The notes: generated from the letters alone by a model not told the origin. A DNA stretch of 64,000 nucleotides from Sweltsa coloradensis (GCA_024449915.1 JAMZAV010000304.1:62001-126000), one strand, 5' to 3'; positions 21,011 through 35,929 are shown, numbered from the stretch's first letter. A program made the numbers and translations.

Positions 21011-24000
21011 GAAAGGCTAGTTCTAGAACACAACCTCAACCCCCAACATCAGCTCATGTGGTAGAGAGGACAGTGGTGTTACACATGCTCCGTCCCCCAG
21101 GGCAATCAGTGCCCGGGGTCCACCTCTTCACATTGAAACCAGATCGGGGGATATTCACTACAAATAAACTATTAAACGATACGAGCAACGGTCAGTATTG
21201 CCATCTTTGTGTGTGTCTGTCTATCACTTGTAACACTCAGTCATCACGTGTGGCATTGCACCAATAAGAAAAGAGAGTAAGCTACCCGGATGCGACGGCC
21301 GAGAACAATTGGATGCTGGGCTTGCACTCTACGGTGTATACGTAATAATCGTGTTAGAAATTTCTTAACTTGCTTAATAGCTCTAACATTTTTAGTGACT
21401 TAAAATATTCCAAACATCCAGTTGATGACTTAATCAAATCAAATGTGTAGCCGATTATCCAGCGTTCTTGTGTGTCGTAAAAGAGCGGCAGGCCTAGCGC
21501 CCGAGTTATATAGGAAATAATCATTGAGCTACTACTTAATAGTAAATATTAGCACCTGACAAAATTTGCACTTATGTGAGTATCTCCGTCGTATCATCAA
21601 CTGGATGACATTTCTAGTGTAGCTCAAAATTTGGAATGGACTGTTTTTAAGTTAATAATATTTTCTCTAAGAGAGCATGATATTTATAATGGAAGGCTTT
21701 TCAAGTGGAAGTGGAAGAATTAGCCACCTAAACCACTAGTCACGTGCACTTGGGAGATCTGCTACAGAATTGGTAGGAACTTGTCCCAAGAAGTGAGACG
21801 AGTTTTCAATTGTCTAAATCTAGATGATGTGATGAGATGGTGGTGGTGCAGCCAAACCCTGTTTTCAGCCATCAAAACGAGTCCTTGATACAAAGCGTAC
21901 TATAAGCTTTAATTCTCCCTATATGCGGTACTCGTGAAGTGTTGTAATGCTCAACTAAACAACATTCTTATCAACTTAACGCATACTTTAGATTAATTAA
22001 ATACAAATCATCAAACATAGATGTCACCAGAGAGTTCCTGACATCGGGGTTTTCCTGACATCCAAAGATATTCCAGACATCTTTTTGGGTGTCCCCGATA
22101 TTCTCGTGGTAACTGAGATCAGGGTAGTTAAGAATGCTACAGTAGAAGAGAAAACGTGACTTTCTGTCAAAAACAAAATAAATACCACTTCAACTAGGCT
22201 GCTATGCGGGTTTGTCTGACCACCAAGAGGTAAACTCTGGTAATTTTCAATAATGAACAGGTTTGTTCTCCAAACAAGGACGCACTCTCTCTCTCTCTCC
22301 AAAGAAGGGAGCCGTCATAACATGGTTGGCAAACACTTTAGTCTTCGAAGTCTCGTTAACAAGATGAAGGCCCATTTCCAGATGTCGATTACATGTACAC
22401 ATATCTAAGATAGTTGTGCTGACACGCGACCCACTTACAAACACGGTAATTACTATGAGTGAAACAAGGTAAGACACCCTGGCCGTGTAACAGAGTCCAT
22501 GCTTGCACTCCGCGAGTAAACGTCCATATTTCATATTCAGTTGCCTTCGTCACGGGAAGATAGTGCATTTCAGATCAAACTTCCGATTAAAAGTTTAAGT
22601 TTAATACATGTTGAAGGAACCGCTTCCATTATATAATTGTTATTTAAATGATTGTGTAAAAGTTTGTGTCTGATTTTATACAAATCATGAAATTTGTTCC
22701 ATGAGTGATTAGAACAATTGAATAACAACAGTGTGACGAAAGGCTACGTGTGGATTTTTACACTTTGGTATTTACTCAAATCCCTGGTGTTAAACATTGA
22801 TATAATACTTCTTATGTGAAATTCATAGTATATTATTTTTACAGTGAACTTCTTTCGCAATAAAACAACATCGATAAAGTTGTGTTCCAAGTTAAATTTG
22901 ATGTTCCATTAAATTGCCTTAAAACATTTAATTTCTTATGTCCTTCCTAATTGATGCAATCATTATAAACTCAACAAGTAGACCTTCAGAGTGACACCTC
23001 TAACTTCTATCGAGTGGTGTTTGACTTTTAGAGCTAATAAATAAATTAACTTGTTTGGGTCCCACCTGAACTCACCGAGATAGACAAGGAATAAAATAAT
23101 AATGTATTCCTTAACTATTAACGAGTTGAAGTTGGTAAGATCACATTACGAGCGTCTCTTCGTTCCTAAACCACAAGACAATAAAAAAGTTCCAGACTAA
23201 TTTAAGTAAGTAACTAATCCGCGAAGCCGTGTTGAAGTTTTCATCGGGACTAATCTAGATACAAATATTCTTTTAAGTCAAACTTGCTTGAATCTTTATT
23301 TCTAATAGAGCAATTGAGGAGTGAACGAATATGACATGCGAGTATTGACACGCTTATTTCTGCTTTAGATAATACAGTAAAATGTTGCAACAGTGAATAT
23401 TATTTTAATTTTGACTTGTGGTTTGAAGCCCATCTAAAGGAGACCCAAACTGATTGTAGAAACGCAACCTTATAAACTAAAACACCTCTCTAAATGAGAA
23501 GACAAAGTGGAAGGGCCTCGAATATAGACAGTCATTTGTTTATTGTCACGGTGACGTATGAGCTCGTCACTCAGCACTGACCCACGTGACAGTGACATAT
23601 CACGTCATCAGGATGGGTATTGTGTCGCAAGCGAATCAAGACTGTCCCTTGCAATACGTCTATTTTTACCTCGAGAGTGAGTTGTGACTTATCCAAGTCC
23701 TTCAGTTAGGAACGAGGAACGATCAATCAGGTGTGCTCTACTTCTTCTTAGGCGTGTTTCACTCGTCCACCTAAGTGGAATACTGTAATCGCGTCTTCTG
23801 TCGGCAGTGAAAGGACAAATTTGTCATCGAGGTTTCCCTATTTAAATAAACGCATTCCACGGATTGAAGCTTTTATCTATGGATTAAAATTAAGTTTTCG
23901 TTATGTCGGTCCAATTATATATACATGAATCAAATGCCCTGATGTACTAACTGGCGGTTTGGAAAGATATATTTTTTTAAAATGCATTTATAAGCATTCG

Positions 24001-24657
24001 TACAGTACAGTTTAACTTCAATTCACGTCATCTTCGAAAGACTAACTTTTGTCTCTGCAGAGAAAACCGTGGTTTCACTTCACTGCATGCTAAATAAAAC
24101 CTTTTGATATTCAATAATCAATGATATTATTTATAAAATGTTAATAAAGTTGTAAACACGCTACAAGAATTGATGTTAAAAAATGACTGATAGAAATTGA
24201 TAAAAGATAAGATTATATATTAATTAGTGTCTAAATAATAATTTTCCCTTGCTTCGACAGCGCGAGAACGTTGCATTGTAAATCTTGTACTTTAAATTGT
24301 AGCAATATTTAATTTGTATCCCCTAAACTCATCGAGCATAATATTATTATGAACACTTACACGCTCCTTGTTCAAGCAGTAGACTCGTTTGAGGCAAACT
24401 CTACCACTTTGTAAAATAATTGCTAAACAATATGTTTCTACACTAACAGTAATCCTTATAAATAGTTATCACAGAATAGCAGTACAATTGACTGCGATTT
24501 AAGACTAGAGTATGCAAAATTACCAGAGTCAACCAAAATGAAGAGTGAAATAATGCACTAAAGTAATGAAAGCGTATAGATATGAAGTGAAATGATATAA
24601 ATGTTAAATATCAGCGTTGGTGGAAGCGAGAGAGGTGATTGGGCCGCGAAGCCGCGT
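21011..24657. other. Intergenic DNA and probable 3' flank of the GLYAT-like gene
   Basis: No supported gene. The part just left of 24658 is the 3' untranslated side of the minus-strand gene. No convincing AATAAA is visible within 300 bases; an ATTAAA-type signal near 24308 is only a possibility. The region 23500-23720 is locally richer in CpG and CACGTGAC motifs, with no gene that I can attach to it. Confidence 0.35.
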
Positions 24658-25138
24658 TCACTTGTCCTCCTGAGCCGTTGAGTCCTCCTCTCCACCACCA
24701 CCATCACCGCCGCCACCGGGGGCGTCGTTGGCGTCGTCGTAGCCGTGGGGCTTTAGGATGGCACGCACGGTCGCGTAATGTTTCTTAAAGCCTAGTTTCG
24801 TGTAGAGACTGAGCGAGGCGTCGTTCTCCGGACGAATCACGACGAAGGGGAAGTATCCGCGCGCGGTGACGACCTTGGTGAGGTATTGCGCCAGGTGGAT
24901 GCCGTAGCCCTTGCGTCTGTACTCGGGCCGCGTCTGCATGGAGAACATGGCACCGTAGTAGGACTGCACCATCCACGCGGCCAGCTCGCCGTTAGAGAAG
25001 ATACCGTAGGCGGGGAGCGCCGAGATCAACTTCTCGAACACCTCCACGCACTCCATGTCGTTCGCCGGGTAGAGGTCGTGGATGGCGTGTGCGTGTTCGG
25101 GCTTTAGTTGGAGCATCTCGGCTTCCTCAATCGGCAGG
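24658..25138 (-). CDS. Glycine N-acyltransferase-like GNAT protein, last exon
   Basis: This terminal exon encodes 159 residues and the C-terminal GNAT (FR47-type) domain of a GLYAT-like acyltransferase. Such enzymes move an acyl group from acyl-CoA to an amine such as glycine; the substrate here is unknown. The CoA-binding motif RRKGYG lies in EYRRKGYGIHLAQYL, and IRPENDASLSLYTKLGF is the usual motif B. The exon starts after TCTGTTTTCAG. Its first base completes a codon left by the upstream exon, giving LDDLPIEEAEM across the junction. The ATG at 25116 is therefore internal, not the start. The tail is glycine-rich then acidic (GGGGDGGGGEEDSTAQEDK). The exon is far more GC-rich than its surroundings, and open frames on the opposite strand are shadows. 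Confidence 0.9.
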
Positions 25139-26602
25139 CTGAAAACAGACCATTTCTGTCAGGTGGCACCCCGTTTAAACATTGCTATCCTACGACAGGA
25201 GAACTATCTTTACTTAATATTGCTGGCTATAGTGTACTCGGTTAGTAGACTAATCACTGAAATGTGTTCACTGATCTTTATTATTGATCTTGTCGTTAAA
25301 CCTCAATTTTATGGCCGAAGATTGTAGGAAAGAGTAGTTCTACCATTGAGTGACTCAACTGTCGTCTACATCGGGACATCGTAAACATAAGGAAGCGTTT
25401 CATGAAGCAAAGCCTTTAATTTAGAGCTAAATTGCAATGAGATCAACAATCTAGTATTCTGAATTGGTCCAATTGGCTGTTTACTGCTGTTGCATTTGCT
25501 GTATAAAGCAAGTAAATTAAGACGCTTTAACCAAATAAACGAAGTGTACATTAAACAGTGTTTCATTGTTTTTTTCATTGGCCATCTTGCCCTATTGTCA
25601 GGTAAATATTAATAAATATATAATAAGCACGTGATTGATGTAGGCTACATTGTAAATGATATAATGCATTGTAAGGTATGTGATTTACTGTGTACTGATT
25701 CAAGGAAAATAAAATGCTACTTAACTTTACTTTCAAATACAGTATGCAGTAAACGTATTACAAGAAAACAAAGCTGGAACTAGAATAAATGTTGAAATGG
25801 ACTGTACTGTACTCAACTCAACAAAGTGAGCAACGACTAACTTCCAGTCATGAGGATCTAGCGTTACTAAACTATTACGCTCTTTCGATAAGTGTTTCAA
25901 ATATACACAGTGTAAGAATAGAAGAGGCAGAAAGTTTGCAGGCTGATTAACATGCGTTCAAACTCACAATACACTGACCAGGACAATATTGGTCGCCAAG
26001 CTAAACTAAGAAACTAGAAGAGAAAGCGTAAATTTTATGTAGCACCCACACATAGGAGCCGATAATAAATTGTATTGAATGGAAAATAATATAACATCAT
26101 GCAGGGATAATGTTAATGACATTGCAAATCGTTATTAAACTGACTGATGGTTCATTACAATAATGAACCCTGATGGTACCAAACGGTTATTGCAGACAAC
26201 ACATTTTGATTGCTTTTACAAGAGAACTTTGGTACCAATAAAAGTTGACGTTTTCGTGATTGACAAATATACGTGGTGTGTGGGATCACATAAAAAGAAT
26301 CACGAGGAACTAAAGAAAGCTTAGTAGAATAAATCGATTCAGTTATTGCAAAGGTAAGCAAAAAACTCATCATTCCTTTTCAAAAGCTGGAAACGGAAGT
26401 GTTCCTTGAGTACGTGCTTGCCCTTATAATCCTGTCCAATGCAGAGTCCTAAGATCAGTGACAAAGTCTCTCGCTTCAGACTGTGTGACTGCCTTAGAGT
26501 TGACAACACCAGTCCATCAATAGATTACCTTGTACCTCCCTCTCTCTCACTCCACCGTGCACCCCGGCTAAACGTGCGCGTGCTTGTGTAAGGCTCACTC
26601 AC
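25139..26602 (-). other. Intron of the GLYAT-like gene
   Basis: A 1464-base intron with a GTGAGT donor (26602 downward) and a TCTGTTTTCAG acceptor (ending at 25139), phase 2. The interior is AT-rich with no element that I can delimit. It contains a CT run near 26540. Confidence 0.85.
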
Positions 26603-26850
26603 TCGTCTAGCTGGACCTCCTCGGGTGGGTTAGAACACACCCAAATATCTCCGCACACCTTTTCCATAGTTCCGTGGAGTTGCTCCGTGTAGAACTGTTC
26701 TAGCCGCTCCATCACGCTCACGTGCGTGAAGTTGAGGAAGAGCGGTCGCGTCCAGTCTATGAGCAAGTCTTCGGTCTCCACCAGACGGAGGAGGTCCAGG
26801 TCGTCGCTCGGACAGAACACGCTGAAGCTCTCGTACAGGAGGCCGTTCGG
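26603..26850 (-). CDS. Glycine N-acyltransferase-like GNAT protein, internal exon
   Basis: A 248-base exon, phase 0 at entry and phase 2 at exit. It encodes 82 residues from PNGLLYESFSVF to CSNPPEEVQLD. The acceptor is CTGTCCTCAG and the donor is GACGA|GTGAGT. Splicing to 24658-25138 keeps the frame and gives one protein segment of about 242 residues. In the family this region is the N-terminal half preceding the GNAT fold; LLIDWTRPLFLNFTHVSV fits the conserved DW...L pattern. GLYAT-like proteins are usually about 280-300 residues, so roughly 40-60 N-terminal residues lie in one or more exons upstream on the minus strand. I could not find them in this window. An apparent ATG at 26883 belongs to intron sequence. 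Confidence 0.85.
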
Positions 26851-28456
26851 CTGAGGACAGAGACAGTTATACCATGAGTACAAATAATAGTATTGTATGC
26901 TAGCAATTCTTCAAGGATGTGGAACGGGTTCCTTGAAAACGGAAACCCAATTTTCCAAAACGTTAGAGAGAAAATTGTTTTTGAAAGTTTGCGTGATTTT
27001 TTATATTTTGTTAATTAATCTTATATTTAATATTTTGTTAATTAATCTTATAATTGATTTACATTTTATTATTTTACTTACACATTATCCAATGCCATTT
27101 CTTTGAGCTAGATGGTGCATGCACAGAGTTCCATTTTAGCAACACAAAGTAACTTGTTGTCTACCATTGAAATGTTGTGCATGGCATAAAACTGTAAACC
27201 AAACAGTCCCATATTTATTCCAAACAATTGAATGCAACCTTGTGTATTATTACAGTTGAATGTATTCCGGATTGTGTGGTATAACACCACATACTGTCTC
27301 TCCGACAAAGCATTTAACACAATGGATCATATTTAACTATTAACATGTCACACGTACCGAGACTAGATCCATAGATTATTATTCGTCATTTTCGCCATAT
27401 TCTAGAATACAAATTACATTGGCTATCGATGAAGAAGAAGTATATTGTAATTTATTCGGGTATGTAATGCAAAAATAGCGCATTCATACACAGTAATATA
27501 GGGTACAAAGCAATGAAATGTATACATCTATTAGTATCTTATATTTTTCAAATTGTTGATTTCGTTATCAAAATAAATTTAAGCATGCGTGTATCCTTTA
27601 CATTAAATTAAATTAACTTCGTAAATAAATAATAACACACAGTTTTATCTTTCTAATTTACACTAGCATTAATGTCATAGGCATTTTACGTATTCATATC
27701 TTCATGATTTTATTCGTGAAAAGTGCCAAAATTACCATTCGACATGCTCTATTCTTTAAAGTATAGATCTAATGTAGATTATTACTAAGCCACAATAACG
27801 TTTTTCTTTCACTGTCAATCAAAGGGTATTTTACTCGTATAAGAGACACTACAGCACAGTAATTTATATTGAAGTTCATCTATGTTATTGTAAATTGTTC
27901 CTAGCTGAAATTGTTTTCAAGTCGCAATTTTAAAGCTGGATCTCTTTTCTTACATAAAAATTATTGTGAATGGTTATTAAAACGAATGTTCGAAGTGCCT
28001 GTGGAAATCGTGCTATCAAAACGAAGTGTCCCAATGCCCGCGAATAGTTAAATGCAGCTGTGCATCGTTTGGAAGGGTATTAAGCACAGCAAGAGTGTAA
28101 GATTTTACTCGTCACTGTATAGCTGCAATGCAGTTTGATACCCATTTGCAGCACGAGCAGTAAAACATTGAATATAATTCGCTTGGAAATTCATGATTAT
28201 ACGTAAACCACTCGCACGATAGACCTACACAATTCTGAAATGATTATGAGTTGAAGTTGTAAATATTTGAAATGGGTGAGGTTAACGTTATCAACGCAAA
28301 TGTTGTATTTCATTAAAAACATTCTGTCCGGTCAGTTTGTCAAAGGATGACAATAAATAACATTGCGGTGACACAAACACGTAAAAATAACAAAGACTTG
28401 CGAGTATACTTGAATAATTATTTATTTACAACGTAGTTATTCGACCAAATATAATT
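26851..28456. other. AT-rich DNA, probably upstream intron of the GLYAT-like gene
   Basis: No gene or repeat boundary can be supported. Because the exon at 26603-26850 has an upstream acceptor, this stretch is intronic if the missing 5' exon lies further right. Confidence 0.4.
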
Positions 28457-29720
<1,264 letters not shown>

Positions 29721-31096
29721 ATCAGCAATAGAGAGATTGACACTTCCAAGAGAAAAAAGAGGACGGGGCCTAATTGATCTGAACAACTTATATTATAAAC
29801 AAATAGACATTTTAAGAAAATACTTTTTTACAAAGAGCAACCAATCCACACTGCATAGGGCTGTGGTGCTAGCTGACAAATCATTAACTCCACTCAATCT
29901 AGCACACGAAAATGTCAATCTACAAGGGAAACTCATAACTGACGCTTCAAAAGAGTTACGTCTCTCAGAAAAGACCCTACACAAGAGACATTATGATGAA
30001 CTACACAAAGGTCACGTAGATATTAAAGCATCAAATAGGTGGTTAAACAACGGGGAACTATTTGGAGAAACAGAAGGTTTTATGATGGCTATTCAAGACA
30101 GAGTGATTGCGACGAACAATTATAAAAAATACATAATACAAGATGCGACAGTAAACGATCAATGTAGAAAATGTAGTGCAAAGGGTGAAACAATCGAACA
30201 CATCATATCCGGGTGCAAGTCACTATGTCAAACAGATTACCTCTACAGACATAACCAAGTAGCTAACATTATTCATCAAAAACTAGCAATCAAGTACAAC
30301 CTCATTGACACACACACACCTTACTACAAATACAAACCAGAGAAAGTACTAGATAGTAAAGATTACAAATTATATTACGACCGCACAGTTATAACAGACC
30401 AAACGATACATCACAACAGACCGGATTTAATAATAATTGACAAGAAGAAACAAGAAACTACCCTTATCGACGTTGCTATCCCAATGTGCCATAACGTCGA
30501 GACCACGTGGAAGAAAAAAATTGACAAGTATAGTGAACTTGCAATTGAGATCAAGAAGATGTGGAAACAGAAAAAGGTAAAATACAATCCCAATCATTAC
30601 ATCAGCCAACGGCATCATACCGAAGAAGCTACATGAAAGCATTAAACAACTAGATCTTCAACCCAATGTATACATCGAGACTCAAAAGGCAGTAATACTC
30701 AACACGTGTAGAATAGTTCGTAAATTTCTAAACTGAGAATGATACTTCGAGATTCCGAGACAGCTTCCATCCTGACATGGTTTTCGTGGTTTCCCATAGT
30801 CCGAAGAGCAAATGCTAGGATGGCGACGAGAAATCGGCCACGACCGTACACAGCAGAAAGAAAACATCATCTACAAACAATATTACAATTTATAAATGAC
30901 TTATTTAGTTAGAGTTAAGACAAAAGTAATAATGTATGTAATAGGTACACATGGAAGTACTTGACGTAAGTCCGTACAACATGTTAGCTCCGGTTTTAAC
31001 CGAGTTTGTATGAAATACATCCAATAAAATAATAATAATAATACAGAGACGCACTTCACAATTCCCTTGAGTAACTGGACCTCGTCCGCCCCGCTG

Positions 31097-31264
31097 CAAG
31101 GCTTCTGTACTGGACTAAAGAAAGGTCAATATTACCCCGGGCCTGTAGTGACCAAGCAGGTCAGAAATCGTAAACGCAACAAGGCTTCTGTGCTTGACTA
31201 AAACAAGGTCAATATTACCCAGGGCCTGAAGAGACCAAGCAGGTAAGAAATATCGTAGACGCAA
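31097..31264. repeat. Tandem duplication, two ~83-base units
   Basis: CAAGGCTTCTGT...GGTCAATATTACCC...GACCAAGCAGGT occurs at 31097-31179 and again at 31180-31264 with few differences. A partial third start follows. It lies just after the LINE target. Function unknown. Confidence 0.75.
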
Positions 31265-34200
31265 CAAGCCTGACATCATGTCAAGGCTTAAAATAGATTT
31301 GATTGTTCATAACCCGGTCATACAGTAATTACTTCAAACCCAAGTCTAGCCATAATGTTAATTTTCCCACGCGATTCATCAATCGGTCATTACCAGGTTG
31401 TTAGAAGTAAATAAATACGCTATCTCTCTCATTTATCTAGACGTACAACTTGCGATAACCACTAACAAAAACAATAATAATAAGAGTAAAGCTCCCGTAC
31501 GACTGAGTTGCACGCATCAGAAACACCAAGCTAAATGATTAAAACATTGTGTAGTTCAAGGTACAAAAGGGTGTGATGAATGAAGCATTTTCAAAACTAG
31601 CCTTTGAAGAAAATATTCTTGGAGTAGGAATTATAAAGCTATGTTACATAATATTATAATATAAAGTAAGGTTAAAAACTTAAATTCCATTAACTAATTG
31701 TAAGGTGAAAATTGAATTAAGTCATTGTTCTAATAAGGGATGCAAGTTTATGTTATGTTTATAGTACAAGATATTTTAGTATAGTTAAAGTATTCTCAAG
31801 ACTCATGAGCGCATAATCACCGTGTTTGTTTTCTTTGAGGTTTCAATTTTTTTTTTTTTTTTTTGCAAAGTCAATCAATTCTTTGAAACATTACAAAACG
31901 TGGCTTTTTGTTGCGTGTCAAACTTGATTTTAATGTAACCTTTATAATTTCGTTTTGGAGTAAAAATTTAAGGAAACATTGTGCATTTGTTTTGATGGTG
32001 TGTTAAAAATAAAAGCTACGCTCTAAGTAAAATTGGAAGGGTATTAAATCAAAAATTGAAACTGCGTCATGCAAGTTTGTCTAACAATAATGATTAACAT
32101 AATAATTTGATCACTTTAGTTCAAAATAAAATGATGGATCGATCGAGTTAAATTTAAATTCAGATTCGAGTACATACTCATGAATGTGTAGTTTGTTTGA
32201 GCCAGCATGTGTGTTACATGATTTATTCATGCACATATAACTTGGACGAGACTCGAGTGTACATGTACATGTCGTAACAACTAGCTAACTACCGTGGTCT
32301 AGTCTAGTTCACGTTCGTGCTAGCTCGTAAAAACTTAAAACGAGGCCATCAGGTGCAGGGGTTAACGTGTCCTGCATGAAGCCATCAATTACTTATCCGC
32401 AGTACCTCACCGAAGCAACAGCATTCTGTCGCATGCGATTCAACTCAGTTGCATGAATTTCAACCGCCATAATTATCATAAAATAATATATATATATTTG
32501 CAAGTTTATTGAGTATTCTTGGCCACGCCTACAGCCATTCTCTATGCCAATAGTCTAAACTCGAGTCGAGCGGGTGGTTGTCGTGAAACAGGCCTCTCTG
32601 CCCGTCACAGCACTGCAGTGGCGGTCTCCAGTGGGCAAGGCGCCAACTAGGTCAGGGTAAGCCAACATCCCTGGGCAAGTGGAACAAAGGAAATTGTTGA
32701 TATCACACGAACATAACCCGAATCGAGAGCAATTTACGTAATATCTTTAGCTTGAAATCGTGCAGAAATAAAGATGATAACAGGTTGTGAGTCTACCGCA
32801 TTGGAGTTTTAAGACGTTAGCACATCCTTCGTGCAAGGAGAAGGTCGACTCTCTCTCGTAATTCCCCAATGCAGGGAACTGGAGGCAATATCATCGCTGC
32901 GCCAGACGTTATTCCTCAGCTGGCACGAAGTGCGAGAATATCAAGTATATCCGTCACTTTTATTGTCAACGTCAATAAATATATGTTTACATTCCTTCTC
33001 CTTAATTATTTCTTGCAGTCGTCGATGATAAAGATTACAATATTTTCTAAAACACCTTTGCCCATTAGCCAACTCGCTTTTCATTAGTTGACTACGATTC
33101 ACAGTGTAGACCTAATTCTAGCTTAAAGGATCATGGCATTGGGGTATTAAATATCGGAATTCAATCTTTGTTTCACCTACAGACTGAGGCAATACATGAA
33201 ATTAGCCTTCACTCAGAATTGCCTCTGGCTACAAAATCGCATGGTCGATGTCCCGAATTAGAGTCGTGTAGCGTGTACATTATAGGTCTGAGCCTAGGTC
33301 TGAGCGTGCTCTATCGGTTTACCGACATTTTATTTTTGTTGTATACTCTCTCCATGCAGGTATAGTACCAGCCTGATAAACAGAGCTGCATTAAACCTTC
33401 AACCCTATCTGCTCTCAGTGCAGTGCATAGGTACTCATGAAATGGTGCAGTGCAACATTTTGTTCACGATGAGAAAATAGGTAACAAAGCCTCCCAATTT
33501 GCATCACTTTATCCCCGTCTCTCCGTTCCTCTCTCGTCTAACGTCTAACAATCAAAACAGAATATAACGTCCGATTAATACGCATTTTTGTTGGCATTGC
33601 CCTTCTACAAGGACATTGAAGTTTTTTGGTCTCTAGGGGTCTGAGGGCGGGACTAGCGCTACCAAAAGTGAGAACTTCGATATACCCGGCGCCTCCACCA
33701 AAGACAATCGAGGCGCTGAGGAACGTTGTAAAATAACTGTAAGCTTTGCTCCCTGTGTTGGGTATCAATAATGCAAAGTTGCAAACTTTTGGGGTGGTGA
33801 TGACTAACGGTAGTTCTGGATTTCCCCATGGTGGCTGACTGGATGTTGTGGATGATATTTCGGGAGGAGGAGCATGCGAAACTTATGTGGTTATACTAAC
33901 TGTTTGGAAACCACTGGGAAACAATTATCATGAAAACAAACATAATATTTTATAAATTGCTTGAAAATCACACAAAACTATTTTTTAACGTAGCTGGAGC
34001 TACCGTTCTATGTCTATATACTGAATCTACGTATTCTGGAGCATAAAAATATTCTCTATAAACACAACCGAACGTTTATTATAATTTTAATACATAGTTA
34101 GACTAACTGCATGGTTGAATATAGGCCTATACACTTGGAGTTCTGAATACAACATCTCTTCAAATGACTATAACTTACAACAAGGGCATTCATATTATTG

Positions 34201-34975
34201 TTAGGAACTGATCTCTACTGATTTTAAGTAAACATGAAGCTAAGTTAAAGCTAAAGGCATAGTTAAATTTAAAGCCAAGTTTAAAGATTAAGTTTAAGCT
34301 AAAGTAAAGGTTAAAGTTAATGTTATAAAGTAAACGATGAGATGACTTATCCGACTTCAAGCATATTCTTCATGTTCTACGTATTCGTGTTTTAAATTGC
34401 CAAGGGCATACAGTTATCTTGGACTAGAAGCATTACACACACCACTCTATAGTTAATCTTGATCCTATCATCAACTTATTGAAGTGTTCTTGTACCTGTA
34501 GACAGAATATCGCTAGTCTTTATGCAGGTTTCCCAAGTAATGGCATGTTATATTTTATGGATTAACGTTAATCGACATGGCAAGCGTGTTTTCGCGTCTT
34601 CAGCTAAGAGCAAGCGAATTTTATTAAATTACGATTTAACATTGTTTACATCTAGACCCAAGTGCAGGCAGCTTGAGTCATTTCTAAACGAATTCTGACA
34701 TAGTGGTAAAATAATGAACTAGTTACATTAAAGTCTTAAGCTTTACTCCTTTAGCGACTCTCATCTCCCCTCTACTCTCTCCTTTACTTTTCTTTCTTGA
34801 CTTTACCTATAACTGATAAAACATTCTACTTGATCGACTTGGCACAACAGTCAATGGCGGCCGGGCATTGATTGTTTATAGAACTTTTCGTACAATTATT
34901 TTATTATAGAACTGTTTAATTACGTTCTTTAGCGGAAATAGTCACATAGGAAGTATGAGGAATTGGCCTATGCCG
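31265..34975. other. Intergenic DNA, no gene seen
   Basis: Contains a T run at 31847-31864, small palindromes such as GTACATGTACATG near 32260 and a GC-richer patch at 32570-32690. The open frames are short and have no recognisable motif. Confidence 0.4.
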
Positions 34976-34978
34976 GTG

Positions 34979-35929
34979 TAGCAGGGAAATGCATACCCCC
35001 GGGATGGAATACCCCCCGGTATCCCAGCTCTAGGGATGAGATACCCCGGTAACCCACTCTAGGGATGGAATCCCCCCCCGGGTATCCTAGCCCCAGGGCT
35101 GGAGTACCCCACGCAGGGATGGAATACCCCCCTACAATATAACGTGTAATGAGACAAAAGGGTGTACTTGGTCCCTAGGGATGGAATACCCCCCACGATA
35201 TAACGAGCATAAAGACAGAAGGGGGGTACTTGGTCCCTGGGGTTTGGGAATACCCCCCAAGATATTAGTGTATAAAGACAGAAGGGGGTACTGGGGCCCA
35301 AAGGGATGGGTTACCCCCTACGATATAGCGTGTATAAAAACAAAAGGGGGGTATTTGGGTCCCTAGGGATGGGATACCCACCGCGATATAACAAAACATA
35401 AAGACAGAAGGGGGTTCTTGTCCCAAGGGATGGAAACCCTTCACGATATAACGTGTAAAAAGACAGAAGGGGGTACTAGGTTCCTAAGGATGGGATACCC
35501 CACCCCCCCCCGCCACGATATAACGTGTATAAAGACAGAAGGGGTCCCTTGGTCCCTAGGGAGGGGATACGCCCATGATATTTTCGCTTTAAAAAGACGA
35601 AATGGAGTATTTGATCCCTGGACCAAGTAAACCCCCTTTTGTCTTTATACACGTTATATGGTTGGAGTTATCCATCCCTAGCGACCAAGTCCCCCCGTCC
35701 TGTCTTTATACACGTTTTGTCGTGGGGGTATCCCACCCTAGGGACCAAGTACCCCCTTCTGTTTTTATACACTTTGATCGTGGGGGGTATTCCATCCCTA
35801 GGGACCAAGTACCCCTTTCTGTCTCATTACACGTTATATCGTGGGGGGTATTCATCCCTGCGTGGGGTCCATCCCTAGAGCTGGGATACCGGGGGTATTC
35901 CACCCCGGGGGTATCCAGTCCCTGCTAAA
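34979..35929. mobile_element. TIR-bounded element made of a convergent ~62-base satellite
   Basis: The ends TAGCAGGGA...CCCCGGTATCCCAGCTCTAGGGATG and its reverse complement form about 55-60-base inverted repeats. From about 35100 to 35620 roughly eight units of ~60-65 bases read GATGGAATACCCCCC, then GATATAACGTGTATAAAGAC, then AGGGGGTACTTGGTCCCTA. From about 35625 to 35870 four or five units run in the opposite orientation. The switch point is near 35620. TA lies at both outer edges, possibly a TA target duplication. The short frames in this region are by-products of the repeat. Confidence 0.75.

Noticed and set aside
26855..26883. ATG at 26883 as the start of the GLYAT-like protein
   Set aside because: A strong CTGTCCTCAG acceptor lies downstream, the intervening residues do not look like the family, and the family needs a longer N terminus.
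35059..35928. Several overlapping 60-108-codon frames on both strands
   Set aside because: They arise from the ~62-base satellite, whose unit avoids stops in some frames. The sequences change register between units.
34979..35929. CRISPR-like array
   Set aside because: Units are contiguous without unique spacers and occur in both orientations, in a eukaryotic genome.
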